In this document: positions 30,617-39,739 of the stretch, piece by piece
Numbering within the stretch: the first letter of the stretch is position 1
How the letters are laid out: each line of letters opens with the position of its first letter
Assembly (NCBI GenBank): GCA_009781495.1
Contig: WQYA01000002.1
Span: 1 to 64,000 of the forward strand
Origin: Cystobacterineae bacterium
Lineage (GTDB): Bacteria > Myxococcota > Myxococcia > Myxococcales > Myxococcaceae
DNA: 64,000 nucleotides
Reading direction: 5' to 3'
The notes under the pieces: model-generated
Database searches by the model: none
Told to the model about the DNA's origin: nothing
Seen by the model: the letters and a program-made list of their open reading frames with translations, nothing else
Made by a program: the position numbers and the translations under genes

Positions 30617-31386
30617 GGCGCCAACTTCGCAACAGCCGCCGCCGCCGCATGCATGCCGAAAACAGCCGTAACAAACACCGCGCTCCCCAGTGTTTTTTGC
30701 CCATAGGGGTTGTCTTGGTTTTCGGTGATGACAGAGGGGCGGGGGGCAAGGGCCTGGGGGTTTCGTATTTCCGTGGAATAAACCGCGGTGACGTGGGTGG
30801 GGGAGGTGAAGGACCACCCAAATTTGCGCCGCAGCTGCCGACGTATGTTTTTGGCAAAAGGATCCATTTCCGTATACGCCAAGTCATCCACGCGGACGGC
30901 AGCGGGGTTAAGGCGTCCGGCCGCGCCCATGGCGCTGACGAGCGGCAGTTTGCGTTGCATGCAGTGGTGGATGAGGTGGAGTTTGTTTTGGGTCTGATCA
31001 ATAGCGTCAAGCACCACGGAATAGGGGGCCTCCTTGGGCGCATCAAGAATGGCCTCCGAGGTATCCGGCTGATAGCGCATACGCAGTCCCCGCAGGCCCA
31101 TATTCGGTTGGATGGCCCGGCAGCGCTCCAACATCAACTCGACTTTGGGGCGTGCGAAACAGGAGGGCATGGCGTGCAGTTGGCGGTTGATGTTGGAAGC
31201 GCTCAGCGTGTCGAAGTCCACGAGCGTCAGCCTACCCACCCCTGAGCGTACCAACCCCTCTATGGCATAACTGCCCACCCCCCCTAAGCCTACGACGAGG
31301 ATATGGGCTTGTTGCAGGCGCTCAAAGTGGGCGTCCCCCAAAAGTTTCTGTGTACATTCAAAATAGGGGTGGGGGGTTAGCGTCAT
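30613..31386 (-). CDS. tcdA: tRNA threonylcarbamoyladenosine dehydratase TcdA
   Basis: 257 residues, E1-like ThiF/MoeB family. It cyclises t6A37 of tRNA to ct6A using ATP. Motifs: GLGGVGSYAIEGLVRSGVG, LVDFDTLSASNINRQLHA (TcdA-type NRQ), and DAIDQTQNK. The track ORF begins at 31446, but MTLTPHPY at ATG 31386 matches the family start. It follows tatD after 22 bp on the same strand. Its last codons overlap the end of the foreign monooxygenase, so the cassette joined exactly at its stop. Confidence 0.9.
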   Translation of the reverse strand: MTLTPHPYFECTQKLLGDAHFERLQQAHILVVGLGGVGSYAIEGLVRSGVGRLTLVDFDTLSASNINRQLHAMPSCFARPKVELMLERCRAIQPNMGLRGLRMRYQPDTSEAILDAPKEAPYSVVLDAIDQTQNKLHLIHHCMQRKLPLVSAMGAAGRLNPAAVRVDDLAYTEMDPFAKNIRRQLRRKFGWSFTSPTHVTAVYSTEIRNPQALAPRPSVITENQDNPYGQKTLGSAVFVTAVFGMHAAAAAVAKLAP

Positions 31387-31408
31387 GGCAAAAGGGGTAT
31401 TATGTCGG

Positions 31409-32188
31409 CTAGGCCAAGGGGGGCAAGCCAAAGAGCCTTTGGGCATTTAAGCTGCTCAAGTGGGCAAGCTCCGCAAAGGGGACCCCCAAAAACTCGGAAG
31501 CCTTTTCTACAACCAGCTTAAGGAAAGCAGGCTCATTGGGGAGGGGGTAAAGGGGTGACTGGAAGGGGCTATCGGTTTCAAAGAGGAGGCGTTGGAGCGG
31601 GGTATGTTTTAAAGCGTTAAGGCTTTTTTTAGCATAGGCCCGGCAAATATTCCCCGAATAGGAGAAATACCCCCCCAGCAGGGTGAAGGCTTTGAGCATT
31701 TCCGGTGGGCCGCTGAAGCTGTGGAGGACGAAGCCTGCGGGGAGGGGTGCGTGTTGGCTGAGCAACTCCAGCAGGGTGCCATAGGCGCCCTGGCAGTGGA
31801 TGACGAGGGGGAGGCCGTGTTTTTTGGCCAGCAGGAGTTGGGCTGCGAAGCAGGCGGCTTGTTTTTGCATGGCAACTGTTGTTGCGAGTTTTTTGTCCAA
31901 GCCGCACTCTCCAATGGCGCAGGCATGGGGCAGCAAAGTCTCCAAGGTTTCCATAAGGGGGGCCAGGGGGGGTAGGGGGTTAAGGAGGGCGGAGGGGTGC
32001 AAGCCCAAAGCGATATGGCATGAGGGGTATTGTTGGGGCCAACGCGAAAGTTTTTCCCATTGCTGAGGGAGGACAGCCGGCACCAAGAAGCCGTGTACGC
32101 CGGCCGTATGTGCGCGCTCCAGGAGGGCAGCGCAGGGCTCCTGAAGAAGCTCGGAGTCAAGGTGGCAGTGCGCGTCAAACAGGTGCAT
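31409..32188 (-). CDS. tatD: TatD-family metal-dependent DNase
   Basis: 259 residues. Metal ligands: FDAHCHLDS (HxH), IGECGLD (Glu), LVIHCQGA (His), VLHSFSG (His) and FETDSP (Asp). These match TatD/YcfH nucleases, which act in 3'-5' DNA or RNA trimming. Start ATG 32188; the upstream extension to 32263 has no homology. It is the first gene of a tatD-tcdA pair. Confidence 0.9.
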   Translation of the reverse strand: MHLFDAHCHLDSELLQEPCAALLERAHTAGVHGFLVPAVLPQQWEKLSRWPQQYPSCHIALGLHPSALLNPLPPLAPLMETLETLLPHACAIGECGLDKKLATTVAMQKQAACFAAQLLLAKKHGLPLVIHCQGAYGTLLELLSQHAPLPAGFVLHSFSGPPEMLKAFTLLGGYFSYSGNICRAYAKKSLNALKHTPLQRLLFETDSPFQSPLYPLPNEPAFLKLVVEKASEFLGVPFAELAHLSSLNAQRLFGLPPLA

Positions 32189-32328
32189 GGAAGCCTCTAG
32201 GTTCCGTTGGGGGGGGCATTTTTGTGCAGTGTGACGGGGGCGAGGGGGTCGCCACAGCTTCAAGGTTTCTTTGCGTCTGGCATAGGGGGGGCATGTTGTC
32301 GCCCGTCTCCATGGCTACCCCGAGCGCC

Positions 32329-33390
32329 CTAATTTTTAACGCGATTAAACCCCCCCGGCTGTACGGGAGCAACTCCTGTCAAGTCGTTGATAGCGAAGGG
32401 GCAGTTATCCACCATACCTGGGAGGGCCAGCAGAGCGCCTTGAGACCAATCTTTGTCCTGGAACAGCAAAGCGTTTTTAATTTCGACTTCGGTCAAATCC
32501 GCATTGGCCATCCAGAGGCGTCCCTTCACCATCAGCTGAGCTCCTTTGGGGATACGGTCGAGGTTCAGGTATTGGCGTGGAGCGAGCTGGGCATAGACTT
32601 TAATGGTTTTCAGTTTTGGTTTTTTGGCAAACCCATAGCTGGGGGCATTGGGGTTTTGTCCGGGAAGTACCCAGGAGAAGACGGCGACCAAGTCATCGAG
32701 TTGGTTTAAGGAGGTATTGCGGGGCTGTTTTTGTTTTTTTTTGGTTTGGGGGGAATAGAGGCCGATGTCGTCGAGGCGCAGTCCTGGGAAAGTGACTTCC
32801 CTATCGATATAGGTATCCCTAAATTCCGTTACCACATCCACCTTAGAGGCGCTGGTAACGGAGAGGACATCCTCGTCGAAGCGTTGTTTAAGCATGGGGA
32901 GGGTAAGGAGGAAGCTGTCAATGGGGTTAAGGCCTTCGCTGATGAGTTTGAGTTTGGCCAAGTCGATGATGTTATAGGTTGCATTAATGGTCTCAGCGGT
33001 TTTGAGCCATTCTTCGGGCAGGCGTTTTTGAATCAACACATGCCGGGCCATGGAGATGAGGTAGTCGCTTGCGGGGAAGGCAGGGGTATTCAGTTGGGTT
33101 TGGACGGCAGCGAAGAGGTTTGGATCGAAATAGAGGTTTCCATCCCGGTTATGGAAGAAGGGAGCTGTTTCGGCCAAAGCGGTCAGGAGTCCGCCGAGCA
33201 AGGCTTTGCAATTTTGATCTGCGGTACCCTCATTGAGAGCCCGGGCGAGGCGTGAGCGCTGGAATTTTCTGTCGAGGGATTCTTCTCTAAAAATGGGGCG
33301 GCGTCCGTCGCCGAAAATAACGTCTTTGGGGCTTTGGGCGAAGGCTGGGAGGCAGGCCAGCAAAGCGAGGAGGGCGAGAAAGGGGTGCAT
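32329..33390 (-). CDS. Secreted protein of unknown function
   Basis: A 353-residue protein with a signal peptide (LLALLACLPAFA, cleavage before QSP). No motif, membrane helix or repeat that I recognise. The mature protein is mixed alpha/beta and slightly basic, with a KKKQKQPRNTS loop (~218-228). Two cysteines (in DQNCKAL and DNCPFAI) might form a disulphide. It lies between tatD and the divergent acetyltransferase. Confidence 0.7.
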   Translation of the reverse strand: MHPFLALLALLACLPAFAQSPKDVIFGDGRRPIFREESLDRKFQRSRLARALNEGTADQNCKALLGGLLTALAETAPFFHNRDGNLYFDPNLFAAVQTQLNTPAFPASDYLISMARHVLIQKRLPEEWLKTAETINATYNIIDLAKLKLISEGLNPIDSFLLTLPMLKQRFDEDVLSVTSASKVDVVTEFRDTYIDREVTFPGLRLDDIGLYSPQTKKKQKQPRNTSLNQLDDLVAVFSWVLPGQNPNAPSYGFAKKPKLKTIKVYAQLAPRQYLNLDRIPKGAQLMVKGRLWMANADLTEVEIKNALLFQDKDWSQGALLALPGMVDNCPFAINDLTGVAPVQPGGFNRVKN

Positions 33391-33465
33391 AAGGCAATGA
33401 ACACTACTACAAGTTTTAGCTTGAGGTTAGGATGATGACAGGCTTTCATATAAACAGGGTTTACG

Positions 33466-33930
33466 ATGCACTCTAAGTCCACCATACACATTGAGCCTAC
33501 GAAAAACGATGGCGATTTGATGCAAGCGTTGGCGATACAAGAAGTCGTATTCATTGAAGAGCAGGGGATGTCGATGGCGTTGGAGGGTGAGGTTTTGGAG
33601 AGGGAAGCCTTTCACGTATTGGCCTACCAGCAGGGCCATGCTGTGGGTACGGGGCGGCTGTTGATACTTGAGAAGCCGCCGTCTGGGGAGGAGGGGAGGT
33701 GGGGCCAGTTAGGGCGGATGGCGGTACTTCGCTCAAGCCGTGGGGTTGGGATAGGCAAAGCCCTATTGGAAGTATTGTCAGAGGAGGCCAAGCAACTGGG
33801 CCTGGATGGGTTGAGCCTACATGCACAGGTTTCCACCCAGTCGTTTTATGAGAAAGAGGGTTTTGTTGTTTCCTCGGGGGTTTTTCATGAGGCGGGGATG
33901 CCTCATGTAGAGATGCGCCGGGTTTTTTAA
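33466..33930 (+). CDS. GNAT-family N-acetyltransferase
   Basis: 154 residues with the GNAT acetyl-CoA site: LGRMAVLRSSRGVGIGKALLE carries the RxxGxG/A loop in RSSRGVGIG. C-terminal ANSFYEKxGF equivalent is TQSFYEKEGF. It resembles the ElaA/YjcF-like group with small, unidentified substrates. Start ATG 33466 overlaps nothing. A 36-bp gap leads to the TPR lipoprotein. Confidence 0.85.
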   Translation: MHSKSTIHIEPTKNDGDLMQALAIQEVVFIEEQGMSMALEGEVLEREAFHVLAYQQGHAVGTGRLLILEKPPSGEEGRWGQLGRMAVLRSSRGVGIGKALLEVLSEEAKQLGLDGLSLHAQVSTQSFYEKEGFVVSSGVFHEAGMPHVEMRRVF

Positions 33931-33965
33931 AGGTATTTCCGAAGGAACCTGGTTAGCCAATAAGC

Positions 33966-34805
33966 ATGCAACCTACAAAGTTAGCCATATGCTCAAGCCT
34001 CGCGGCTGTTTTTCGAGCAAGGGCCTATATTTTTTTGGGGATGGGGTTTTTGCTTGCTTGCGCACACTTGCCGACGCAAAGGGAGAAGGAGGGGGCGTTA
34101 GCGCATTATGACTTAGGCATTTATGCGCAGCAGACGAACCCGCAAGCGGCGCTCTATGAGTTTAACCAGGCGCTGGCCTTAGACGCTCAGCTCACAGAGG
34201 CTGTGCATGCGAAGGCGGTATTGTTTCATTTAAGTTTCAGGAGGCTGGGTGAAGCCGAGGCGCTCTATAGAGAAGCTTTGCGCCAGAAGGCGGGCTATTC
34301 AGAAGCCAAAGTAAACTTGGGGAGTTTGCTTGCCGAACAAGGACGTCATGCAGAGGCGATGGTTCTCTATGAAGAAGCCTTGGACGACTTGCTCTACCCC
34401 ACACCTTATTTGGCCAGAGCCAATTTGGGTTGGGCCTATTTCCAGCAAGGGAATTTTGAATTGGCCCAAACAAACCTTCGTCAGTCTCTGGCTCAAAACC
34501 CCTCCTTTTGTCTGGCCTATTTTATGTTGTCTTCTGTCTATAAAGCCCAAGGCGCGTGGTCGGCTGCTTGTGAGCAGCTGGAGATGTTTGCGAAGCGTTG
34601 TCCTGAGCATGCGGATGCGCACCGGCAATATGGCATGTGTTTGTTGGAGCAAAGAAAACCTCAGGAGGCTGCAGAAGCTTTTGCGGCCTGTGTTGCCAAA
34701 GCGACGGATGCGCAGGAGGCCATTGGAAGAAGTTGCCGACAAAGTTTGGGTGGGTTTCCCAAAGTGTCGACAGAAGCCGAGGCATTTATTTCAATTCAAG
34801 AATGA
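33966..34805 (+). CDS. TPR-repeat lipoprotein (PilF/Tgl-like layout)
   Basis: 279 residues. An N-terminal signal with lipobox LLAC (Cys32) precedes about five TPR units (ALYEFNQALALDAQ, AEALYREALRQKAGYSEAKV, EAMVLYEEALDD, LGWAYFQQGNFELAQ, CLLEQRKPQEAAEAF). Outer-membrane TPR lipoproteins of this size include PilF/PilW and myxobacterial Tgl, which assemble the type IV pilus secretin, but no pilus genes are in view. ATG 34041 is a possible later start. Followed by recO after 40 bp. Confidence 0.78.
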   Translation: MQPTKLAICSSLAAVFRARAYIFLGMGFLLACAHLPTQREKEGALAHYDLGIYAQQTNPQAALYEFNQALALDAQLTEAVHAKAVLFHLSFRRLGEAEALYREALRQKAGYSEAKVNLGSLLAEQGRHAEAMVLYEEALDDLLYPTPYLARANLGWAYFQQGNFELAQTNLRQSLAQNPSFCLAYFMLSSVYKAQGAWSAACEQLEMFAKRCPEHADAHRQYGMCLLEQRKPQEAAEAFAACVAKATDAQEAIGRSCRQSLGGFPKVSTEAEAFISIQE

Positions 34806-34845
34806 GGGGCGATTTTTTCTTAAGGATTTGTGTTAGGCCCGCATT

Positions 34846-35628
34846 GTGAGAACCGTTGTGGATGATGCTGTGGTGACACTGCGCAGGGATTTTTCTGAAG
34901 CCGATCGTGTCATTGAATTGCTGACATGCCGCCATGGAAAAGTTTCGGCATTTGCAGCGAGGGCCAAAAGCAGCCACAAACGTTTTGGTGGGGGCCTTGA
35001 ATTGGGGAGTTGGCTGAAAGTTTGGCTAAGGCCCAAAGTTTCCGCATTGTGGCGCCTAGAGAAAGTGGAATTGAAGGAAAGTTTTCCACAGCTTCGCCAA
35101 AGCCTGGAGGCGACGGCGAAGGCGATGTATGCTTTGGAGTTATGCCGGGAGATTTGCCAAGAGGGGGAGCCGATGGGGGCGATATTTCCTTCGGTGATGC
35201 GGCTGCTGAAAAGTCTCCAGCAAGCGCCCCATGCTGTTGCGCCGTTGATGAAGTTTGAGTTGGCGCTTTTGGGTTATGCGGGGTGGTCGCCTCAGCTTCA
35301 TTTATGTGAGCGCTGTCATGCAGAGATATTGGGCCAGTCTGCAATGGTTTCTTTGCCCAAAGGCGTTGTTTGCATGAGTTGCTCCAAGCATGTGGAAGAG
35401 CAGCTTGTCCTTTCAAAGGAGGCGCTTGAAACGCTTTGGATGCTTCAGAGGCAAGCCGCTGTGGTTTTGAGCGCGAAGCCGCGCGAGGCTTTGCCTTTTC
35501 AGTTTGCAAAACAATTTCCAAGTGAGGCGCAAATTTTCCAGATGCGCTCCTTCCTAGACAGTTTTTGGTTTTTTCATTTGGGCAAGAAACTGAAAGCCCG
35601 GACGTTTATGGAGGAGATGGCCCTCTAG
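34846..35628 (+). CDS. recO: DNA repair protein RecO
   Basis: 260 residues; RecO anneals DNA and, with RecF/RecR, loads RecA at gaps. The N-terminal OB fold (DAVVTLRRDFSEADRVIELLT, GKVSAFAARAKSSHKRFGG) and the zinc-binding cysteines in LCERCHAE and VCMSCSK are seen. The start is GTG 34846. It faces the convergent transglutaminase gene. Confidence 0.88.
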   Translation: MRTVVDDAVVTLRRDFSEADRVIELLTCRHGKVSAFAARAKSSHKRFGGGLELGSWLKVWLRPKVSALWRLEKVELKESFPQLRQSLEATAKAMYALELCREICQEGEPMGAIFPSVMRLLKSLQQAPHAVAPLMKFELALLGYAGWSPQLHLCERCHAEILGQSAMVSLPKGVVCMSCSKHVEEQLVLSKEALETLWMLQRQAAVVLSAKPREALPFQFAKQFPSEAQIFQMRSFLDSFWFFHLGKKLKARTFMEEMAL

Positions 35629-35651
35629 GAGACAGCTCTCTGGGTTATGTT

Positions 35652-37808
35652 TCATTGGAATGTTGTGGGCTGTTTTTCAGCAAGGTGAAAGCTTTTTGAG
35701 GTTTTAAGAGACCTAAGGAGTTTACGTGCGGTTTGAGACCTATAGGGAATATTGCCGAACCTCCAGCGCAGATAGTGGCCATAGGCAGATTCAACATGTA
35801 TTTGGAGGGGGTGGTTTTGTTGTTTAAGGAGGGGCAGGAGGGTTGCGACAGAAGGTATTTGAGGGCCCAAGAGGTTTAATTTTTGGAGGTGTTTCTCAAG
35901 AAGCTTCAGGAAGCGTGTTTCAGGTGGAAGTTTGCGTTTTCTAAAAAAGAGAATGCAAAGCGGCAAAGCCAGCAGCCACAGCCATTGCCATTGCCCATGA
36001 AGGACAAAGGGTTTCCATTGGGTTTGTGTTTTTGCGCCCAGCAGTGACTTCACCATGCCTGTTTGGTTTCGGATGGAATAGTCGACGACGTTGGATTGCC
36101 ACCAGGCGTCGAGTGTTTCTTGGATTTCCAAGGCCCATGCGAGGAAAGCATTCAAACGTGCTTGTCTTCCGACAGGGGGTGTTGCGTCGAAGCTGACCCA
36201 ACCTAGGCGCTCGTCATAGACTTGAGTCCAAGCGTGGGCATCTCCGGCGCGCAATATATAGCGATTGCCGAGTTGCTCTCCTCCGAAAAAACCACCGACG
36301 ACACGCGAAGCAAACCCTCCTTGGCGAAGCAAGACGGCGAAGGCGGTTGCAAATTGTTCGCAGTGACCTCTTTTTTTTGTGAACAAGAAGTTGGCCAAAG
36401 GCTCTTCCTCGTTGCTGGCCGTTTCAAGAGCGTATTGCAGGTTTTGACTGAGGTAATTTTCAATCAGTCTTGCGGCTTTGATGGGGGATTTTTCTGTTTT
36501 CAAAATATCTTGAGCAAGCTTTGCAATGCGGGCGTCCATATTTTCTGGAAGCTGCTTATAGTCTTCCAGCCAGGCGTCGAGCGTTTCATCCCTACGAGCT
36601 ACAGCCTGTGTTTTTTGTGGAGTTAAAATATTTTTAGAAGGGCCAGGTATTTTGTTAGTGGTTGAAGGGCTGCGATGGATTTTAAGAGGGGTTTTGAGTG
36701 GGAGAACGGCGATAGGTTTGGGTGCTGTCGCTTGAATATTTTCAGCGGTATCTGCAGAAAACAACTCTGCTTCGTTGCCCGGGAGGAAACTTTGTGCATG
36801 ATAACTCAATGAGGTTGCGTTGATGGTGGCCCGAATTTCAGATTCCTTGAATTCTGTTATGGAGGTTGGAATGTTGCCTTGGGAGCTTGCTCGCTCAAGG
36901 TTTAGAAAAAGGAATGGCCTATCCAAAGCGATGAGTGTTGCTGAGCCATAAGCAGGGAGCAATTCTATTTGCTGGGAAAGTTTTCTTCCGGTTTTTCGAG
37001 GGAAGACGATTTGGGAGTCGGTTGTTTTTTCAGCTCGTGGCGAATGCCATTCTTTCCCGTCAAAGTCGCGATAATAACGTGCAACCCAATAATGGTTAAG
37101 TTGAGAGCGTTTAGGGTCCGGTTTCAGCTCAATTCTGGCAATAATTCGAGGACTGGTTTTGATGTCGCCGTTGCTTTGAAGTTTGACGGTATCCGCAAGT
37201 CCGGTGACAGCGCCCATGCCTCGTGGGAGGGGGACATGGCCTATTTTCCAGGACAGTCTCGGGAGGAAGATGAAGAAGAGGAGCATGCCGATGGAGGCGA
37301 GGCCGATGCCCATGCCGATTCTATATAAGGCGGGGCGAATTTCAGAGGAGGAGGCCCCATGGTATTGCAATACACCCATTCCCATGGAGATGGGGGTGAA
37401 GACGGCAAAACCGAAGAGGCTGAAGAGATACCACAATTCTCCTGTCAATGCGGCGCCTCCTGTCATCATCAACAAGGCGCCGAGGTGGACTTGAGCGTCC
37501 GTGGATTCATTGGGGGTCCCCATCATTCGCAGCGCTGAAAAAATGCAAGAGAAGCAGCATGCAGCAATGACGAAGTCCGTTTTTCCCAGGAATGCAGAGG
37601 CGAACAAGGGAACGGCGAAAGCCAGCAACAACAAAGCAGAGACAAACTCCATTTTTTGCAAGGGACGAAGCCCCAAGAATGCCAGCAACAAACATGAGCC
37701 GAAAATGAAGACAACCCAAGTTGGAAGCAGAAAGGAGAACAACAGGCTTGAGAATGCAAAGGCTGCTCCCAAATCACGAAACAGCCATTTCCAACGAGAG
37801 GTGCTCAT
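35652..37808 (-). CDS. TgpA-type transmembrane transglutaminase-like protein
   Basis: 718 residues. The N-terminal ~200 residues hold five to six membrane helices (DUF3488 type). The central periplasmic part leads to a transglutaminase core with the catalytic triad: Cys in KKRGHCEQFATAFA, His in AGDAHAWTQVYD and Asp in WVSFDATPP. One more helix (WLWLLALPLCILFF) is followed by a cytoplasmic DUF4129-like tail. It ends the moxR-DUF58-tgpA operon; the start overlaps the DUF58 stop (ATGA). Function by family: envelope protein modification or proteolysis. Confidence 0.9.
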   Translation of the reverse strand: MSTSRWKWLFRDLGAAFAFSSLLFSFLLPTWVVFIFGSCLLLAFLGLRPLQKMEFVSALLLLAFAVPLFASAFLGKTDFVIAACCFSCIFSALRMMGTPNESTDAQVHLGALLMMTGGAALTGELWYLFSLFGFAVFTPISMGMGVLQYHGASSSEIRPALYRIGMGIGLASIGMLLFFIFLPRLSWKIGHVPLPRGMGAVTGLADTVKLQSNGDIKTSPRIIARIELKPDPKRSQLNHYWVARYYRDFDGKEWHSPRAEKTTDSQIVFPRKTGRKLSQQIELLPAYGSATLIALDRPFLFLNLERASSQGNIPTSITEFKESEIRATINATSLSYHAQSFLPGNEAELFSADTAENIQATAPKPIAVLPLKTPLKIHRSPSTTNKIPGPSKNILTPQKTQAVARRDETLDAWLEDYKQLPENMDARIAKLAQDILKTEKSPIKAARLIENYLSQNLQYALETASNEEEPLANFLFTKKRGHCEQFATAFAVLLRQGGFASRVVGGFFGGEQLGNRYILRAGDAHAWTQVYDERLGWVSFDATPPVGRQARLNAFLAWALEIQETLDAWWQSNVVDYSIRNQTGMVKSLLGAKTQTQWKPFVLHGQWQWLWLLALPLCILFFRKRKLPPETRFLKLLEKHLQKLNLLGPQIPSVATLLPLLKQQNHPLQIHVESAYGHYLRWRFGNIPYRSQTARKLLRSLKTSKSFHLAEKQPTTFQ

Positions 37809-38755
37809 GCTTCGCCCCCGTCAAACCCGGCCCAGGCCAAGGTTTGAAGAATGCGTTTCTCATGAGCAGGGCCCGAAGAAGCTTTCAGAGTTTGGGTGGG
37901 TGTTTGCAACTCCACATGGCAGCCCTGCATTAAAAGCCAATGTGTGAGGGCAGCCAACTCTTCGCATTGTTTGTCCAAGATGGAAAGCGAGGGTGAAGCT
38001 TCGAGTTTGAGCATACAAACATGGGAATTTTCAGGCTCACGCAGCATTTTCATCAACCTTCCTGTGGTTGCGCTTTTGAGCCAGTGAATGTGCTTTGCTT
38101 CGCTTCCTTCGTGCAAGTCTACGATTCCCCAAACGTCTCCTGAGCCGTTGGTGGTAGATTTGAAATGGGTATTCAAGTTTCCATTGAGGTATTTTTGAGA
38201 AGAGGTTTGAAGAGTTTTAGGGTGGAGTTGAATACGTTTAGGGAGAACCAGAAGGGTTTGGGGCATATAAATGCTGCGTGTTTTTATAAACAAGCCGAAG
38301 GGGAAGCGTGTGGATATTTGAATTTCGCCCAGTTTGAGTGGACCGCGTCGAGGCGCATGGCACTGGGCTGCAACAAGGGTAGCTGGTTTGTTTTTTGTGG
38401 AAGACAGGAATGTTTTTGCAGGAAACGAAGCGTGCTTTTCGTGGAGCTCTATTGCAAATGCGAAGCCCTTGCTTGTGCGAGCTTCATACAAAACAGTGCA
38501 TGCTTCACCGGCTCTTGGGCAGCTTGGAAGAATTCTCGTCAGGCTAAGGTGGCGAATGTTGATTTCAGAGAGGATGCCGGAGCTGACAATGAAGCTGAGC
38601 AGGAGGCCGAGCATGAGATAGAGCAGGTTGTTGCCGGTGTTGAGGGCGGCAACTCCCACGCCCAATGAGAGGGCGATATAGACTTTTCCAATGCGGGTTG
38701 TCTTCAGTTGTCGAGGAGCCTTCCACCGTTTTTTCCACTTTGAGAATGACGCCAT
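37805..38755 (-). CDS. DUF58 / VWA-like protein, MoxR partner
   Basis: 316 residues. Two N-terminal helices (VYIALSLGVGVAALN, LLYLMLGLLLSFIVSSGIL) precede the DUF58 domain, whose hallmark is seen as DLHEGSEAKHIHWLKSATTG and LMKMLREPE. These proteins work with MoxR ATPases, probably as adaptors. The track start at 38866 is too early; ATG 38755 comes 4 bp after the moxR stop. The DNA motif around the metal-ion site of typical VWA domains is not evident. Confidence 0.88.
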   Translation of the reverse strand: MASFSKWKKRWKAPRQLKTTRIGKVYIALSLGVGVAALNTGNNLLYLMLGLLLSFIVSSGILSEINIRHLSLTRILPSCPRAGEACTVLYEARTSKGFAFAIELHEKHASFPAKTFLSSTKNKPATLVAAQCHAPRRGPLKLGEIQISTRFPFGLFIKTRSIYMPQTLLVLPKRIQLHPKTLQTSSQKYLNGNLNTHFKSTTNGSGDVWGIVDLHEGSEAKHIHWLKSATTGRLMKMLREPENSHVCMLKLEASPSLSILDKQCEELAALTHWLLMQGCHVELQTPTQTLKASSGPAHEKRILQTLAWAGFDGGEA

Positions 38756-38759
38756 GGTG

Positions 38760-39695
38760 TTAGCGGGGGTTTGGCGTGTTATCGAGAATTTCTTGCAGGG
38801 TGGTTTGTGCGACTTTTCGATCAACAAGCATGCTTTCGCTTTGGTTTGCAACGATTCGGTGAGCAAGCACGGGAATAAAGACAGCGCGCAAGTCGTCGGG
38901 CACCAAGAAATCCCTGCCTTCCCAGAGGGCGTTTGCCTTGGCTGCGGCGATGAGGGAGAGCATGGCGCGCGTAGAAATGCCTCGCTCCAATGCGTGGTGC
39001 TTTCGGCTTAAGTTTCCAAGTTGAACGGCAAAATGTGCCACGTCCGGGTGAATGCGAATGGCTTCGCAAGCGGCTTGAAGCTCTTGCAACTCTTCTTGTG
39101 TGGCGATGGGTTGGGCGGTTTGAAGTTTGGGCCTTTTTTCCAAAATCAGGCGAGCTTCATCTTCTGGAGAGAGGTGGCCCAAGGACATGCATACGAGGAA
39201 ACGGTCCAGCTGTGAATCCGGCAAAGGATAGGTTCCAGCAAATTCTGTAGGGTTTTGTGTGGCGACAACAATGAATGGCTCCAAGAGGAAATGGGTTTTC
39301 CCATCGACGGTGACTTGTCTTTGAGCCATGGCTTCAAGCAATGCAGATTGTGTTCGCGGCGGCGCTCGATTGAGCTCATCTGCCAAAACCACTTGGTTAA
39401 AAATAGGGCCTTTTCGGAATTCGAAAACGCCTTCGGATGTCTTATAAATTTGAGCCCCAACAATATCGCTTGGAAGCAAGTCTGAAGTGAATTGTATGCG
39501 CGAAAAACGGAGTTTAAAACAACTGGCGAGTCCTTCGGCCAAGGTGGTTTTTCCAACGCCGGGCACATCTTCAATCAACAAATGGCCGCGAGCCAAAATA
39601 CATGTGAGAGCAAGCCGGATTTCTTTGTGTTTTCCAATGAGAAATTGGGATAGATGGGACTGTAACGACTCCAAACGTCTATATTCGTGGGCCAC
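38760..39695 (-). CDS. moxR: MoxR-family AAA+ ATPase
   Basis: About 311 residues from GTG 39695. AAA+ motifs: Walker A GVGKTT in EDVPGVGKTTLAEG, Walker B VVLADELNRAPPRTQSALLE, sensor VATQNPTEFAGTYPLPDSQLDRF. MoxR ATPases act as chaperones with DUF58/VWA partners. The ORF track start (39767) would overlap the divergent mutL start, so the internal GTG is preferred; the gap between both starts is then 44 bp and must hold both promoters. Confidence 0.9.
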   Translation of the reverse strand: MAHEYRRLESLQSHLSQFLIGKHKEIRLALTCILARGHLLIEDVPGVGKTTLAEGLASCFKLRFSRIQFTSDLLPSDIVGAQIYKTSEGVFEFRKGPIFNQVVLADELNRAPPRTQSALLEAMAQRQVTVDGKTHFLLEPFIVVATQNPTEFAGTYPLPDSQLDRFLVCMSLGHLSPEDEARLILEKRPKLQTAQPIATQEELQELQAACEAIRIHPDVAHFAVQLGNLSRKHHALERGISTRAMLSLIAAAKANALWEGRDFLVPDDLRAVFIPVLAHRIVANQSESMLVDRKVAQTTLQEILDNTPNPR

Positions 39696-39739
39696 TCTTA
39701 AATGTAGCGAGTTATCTCTTCCTCGCTTGAAGAAATCAT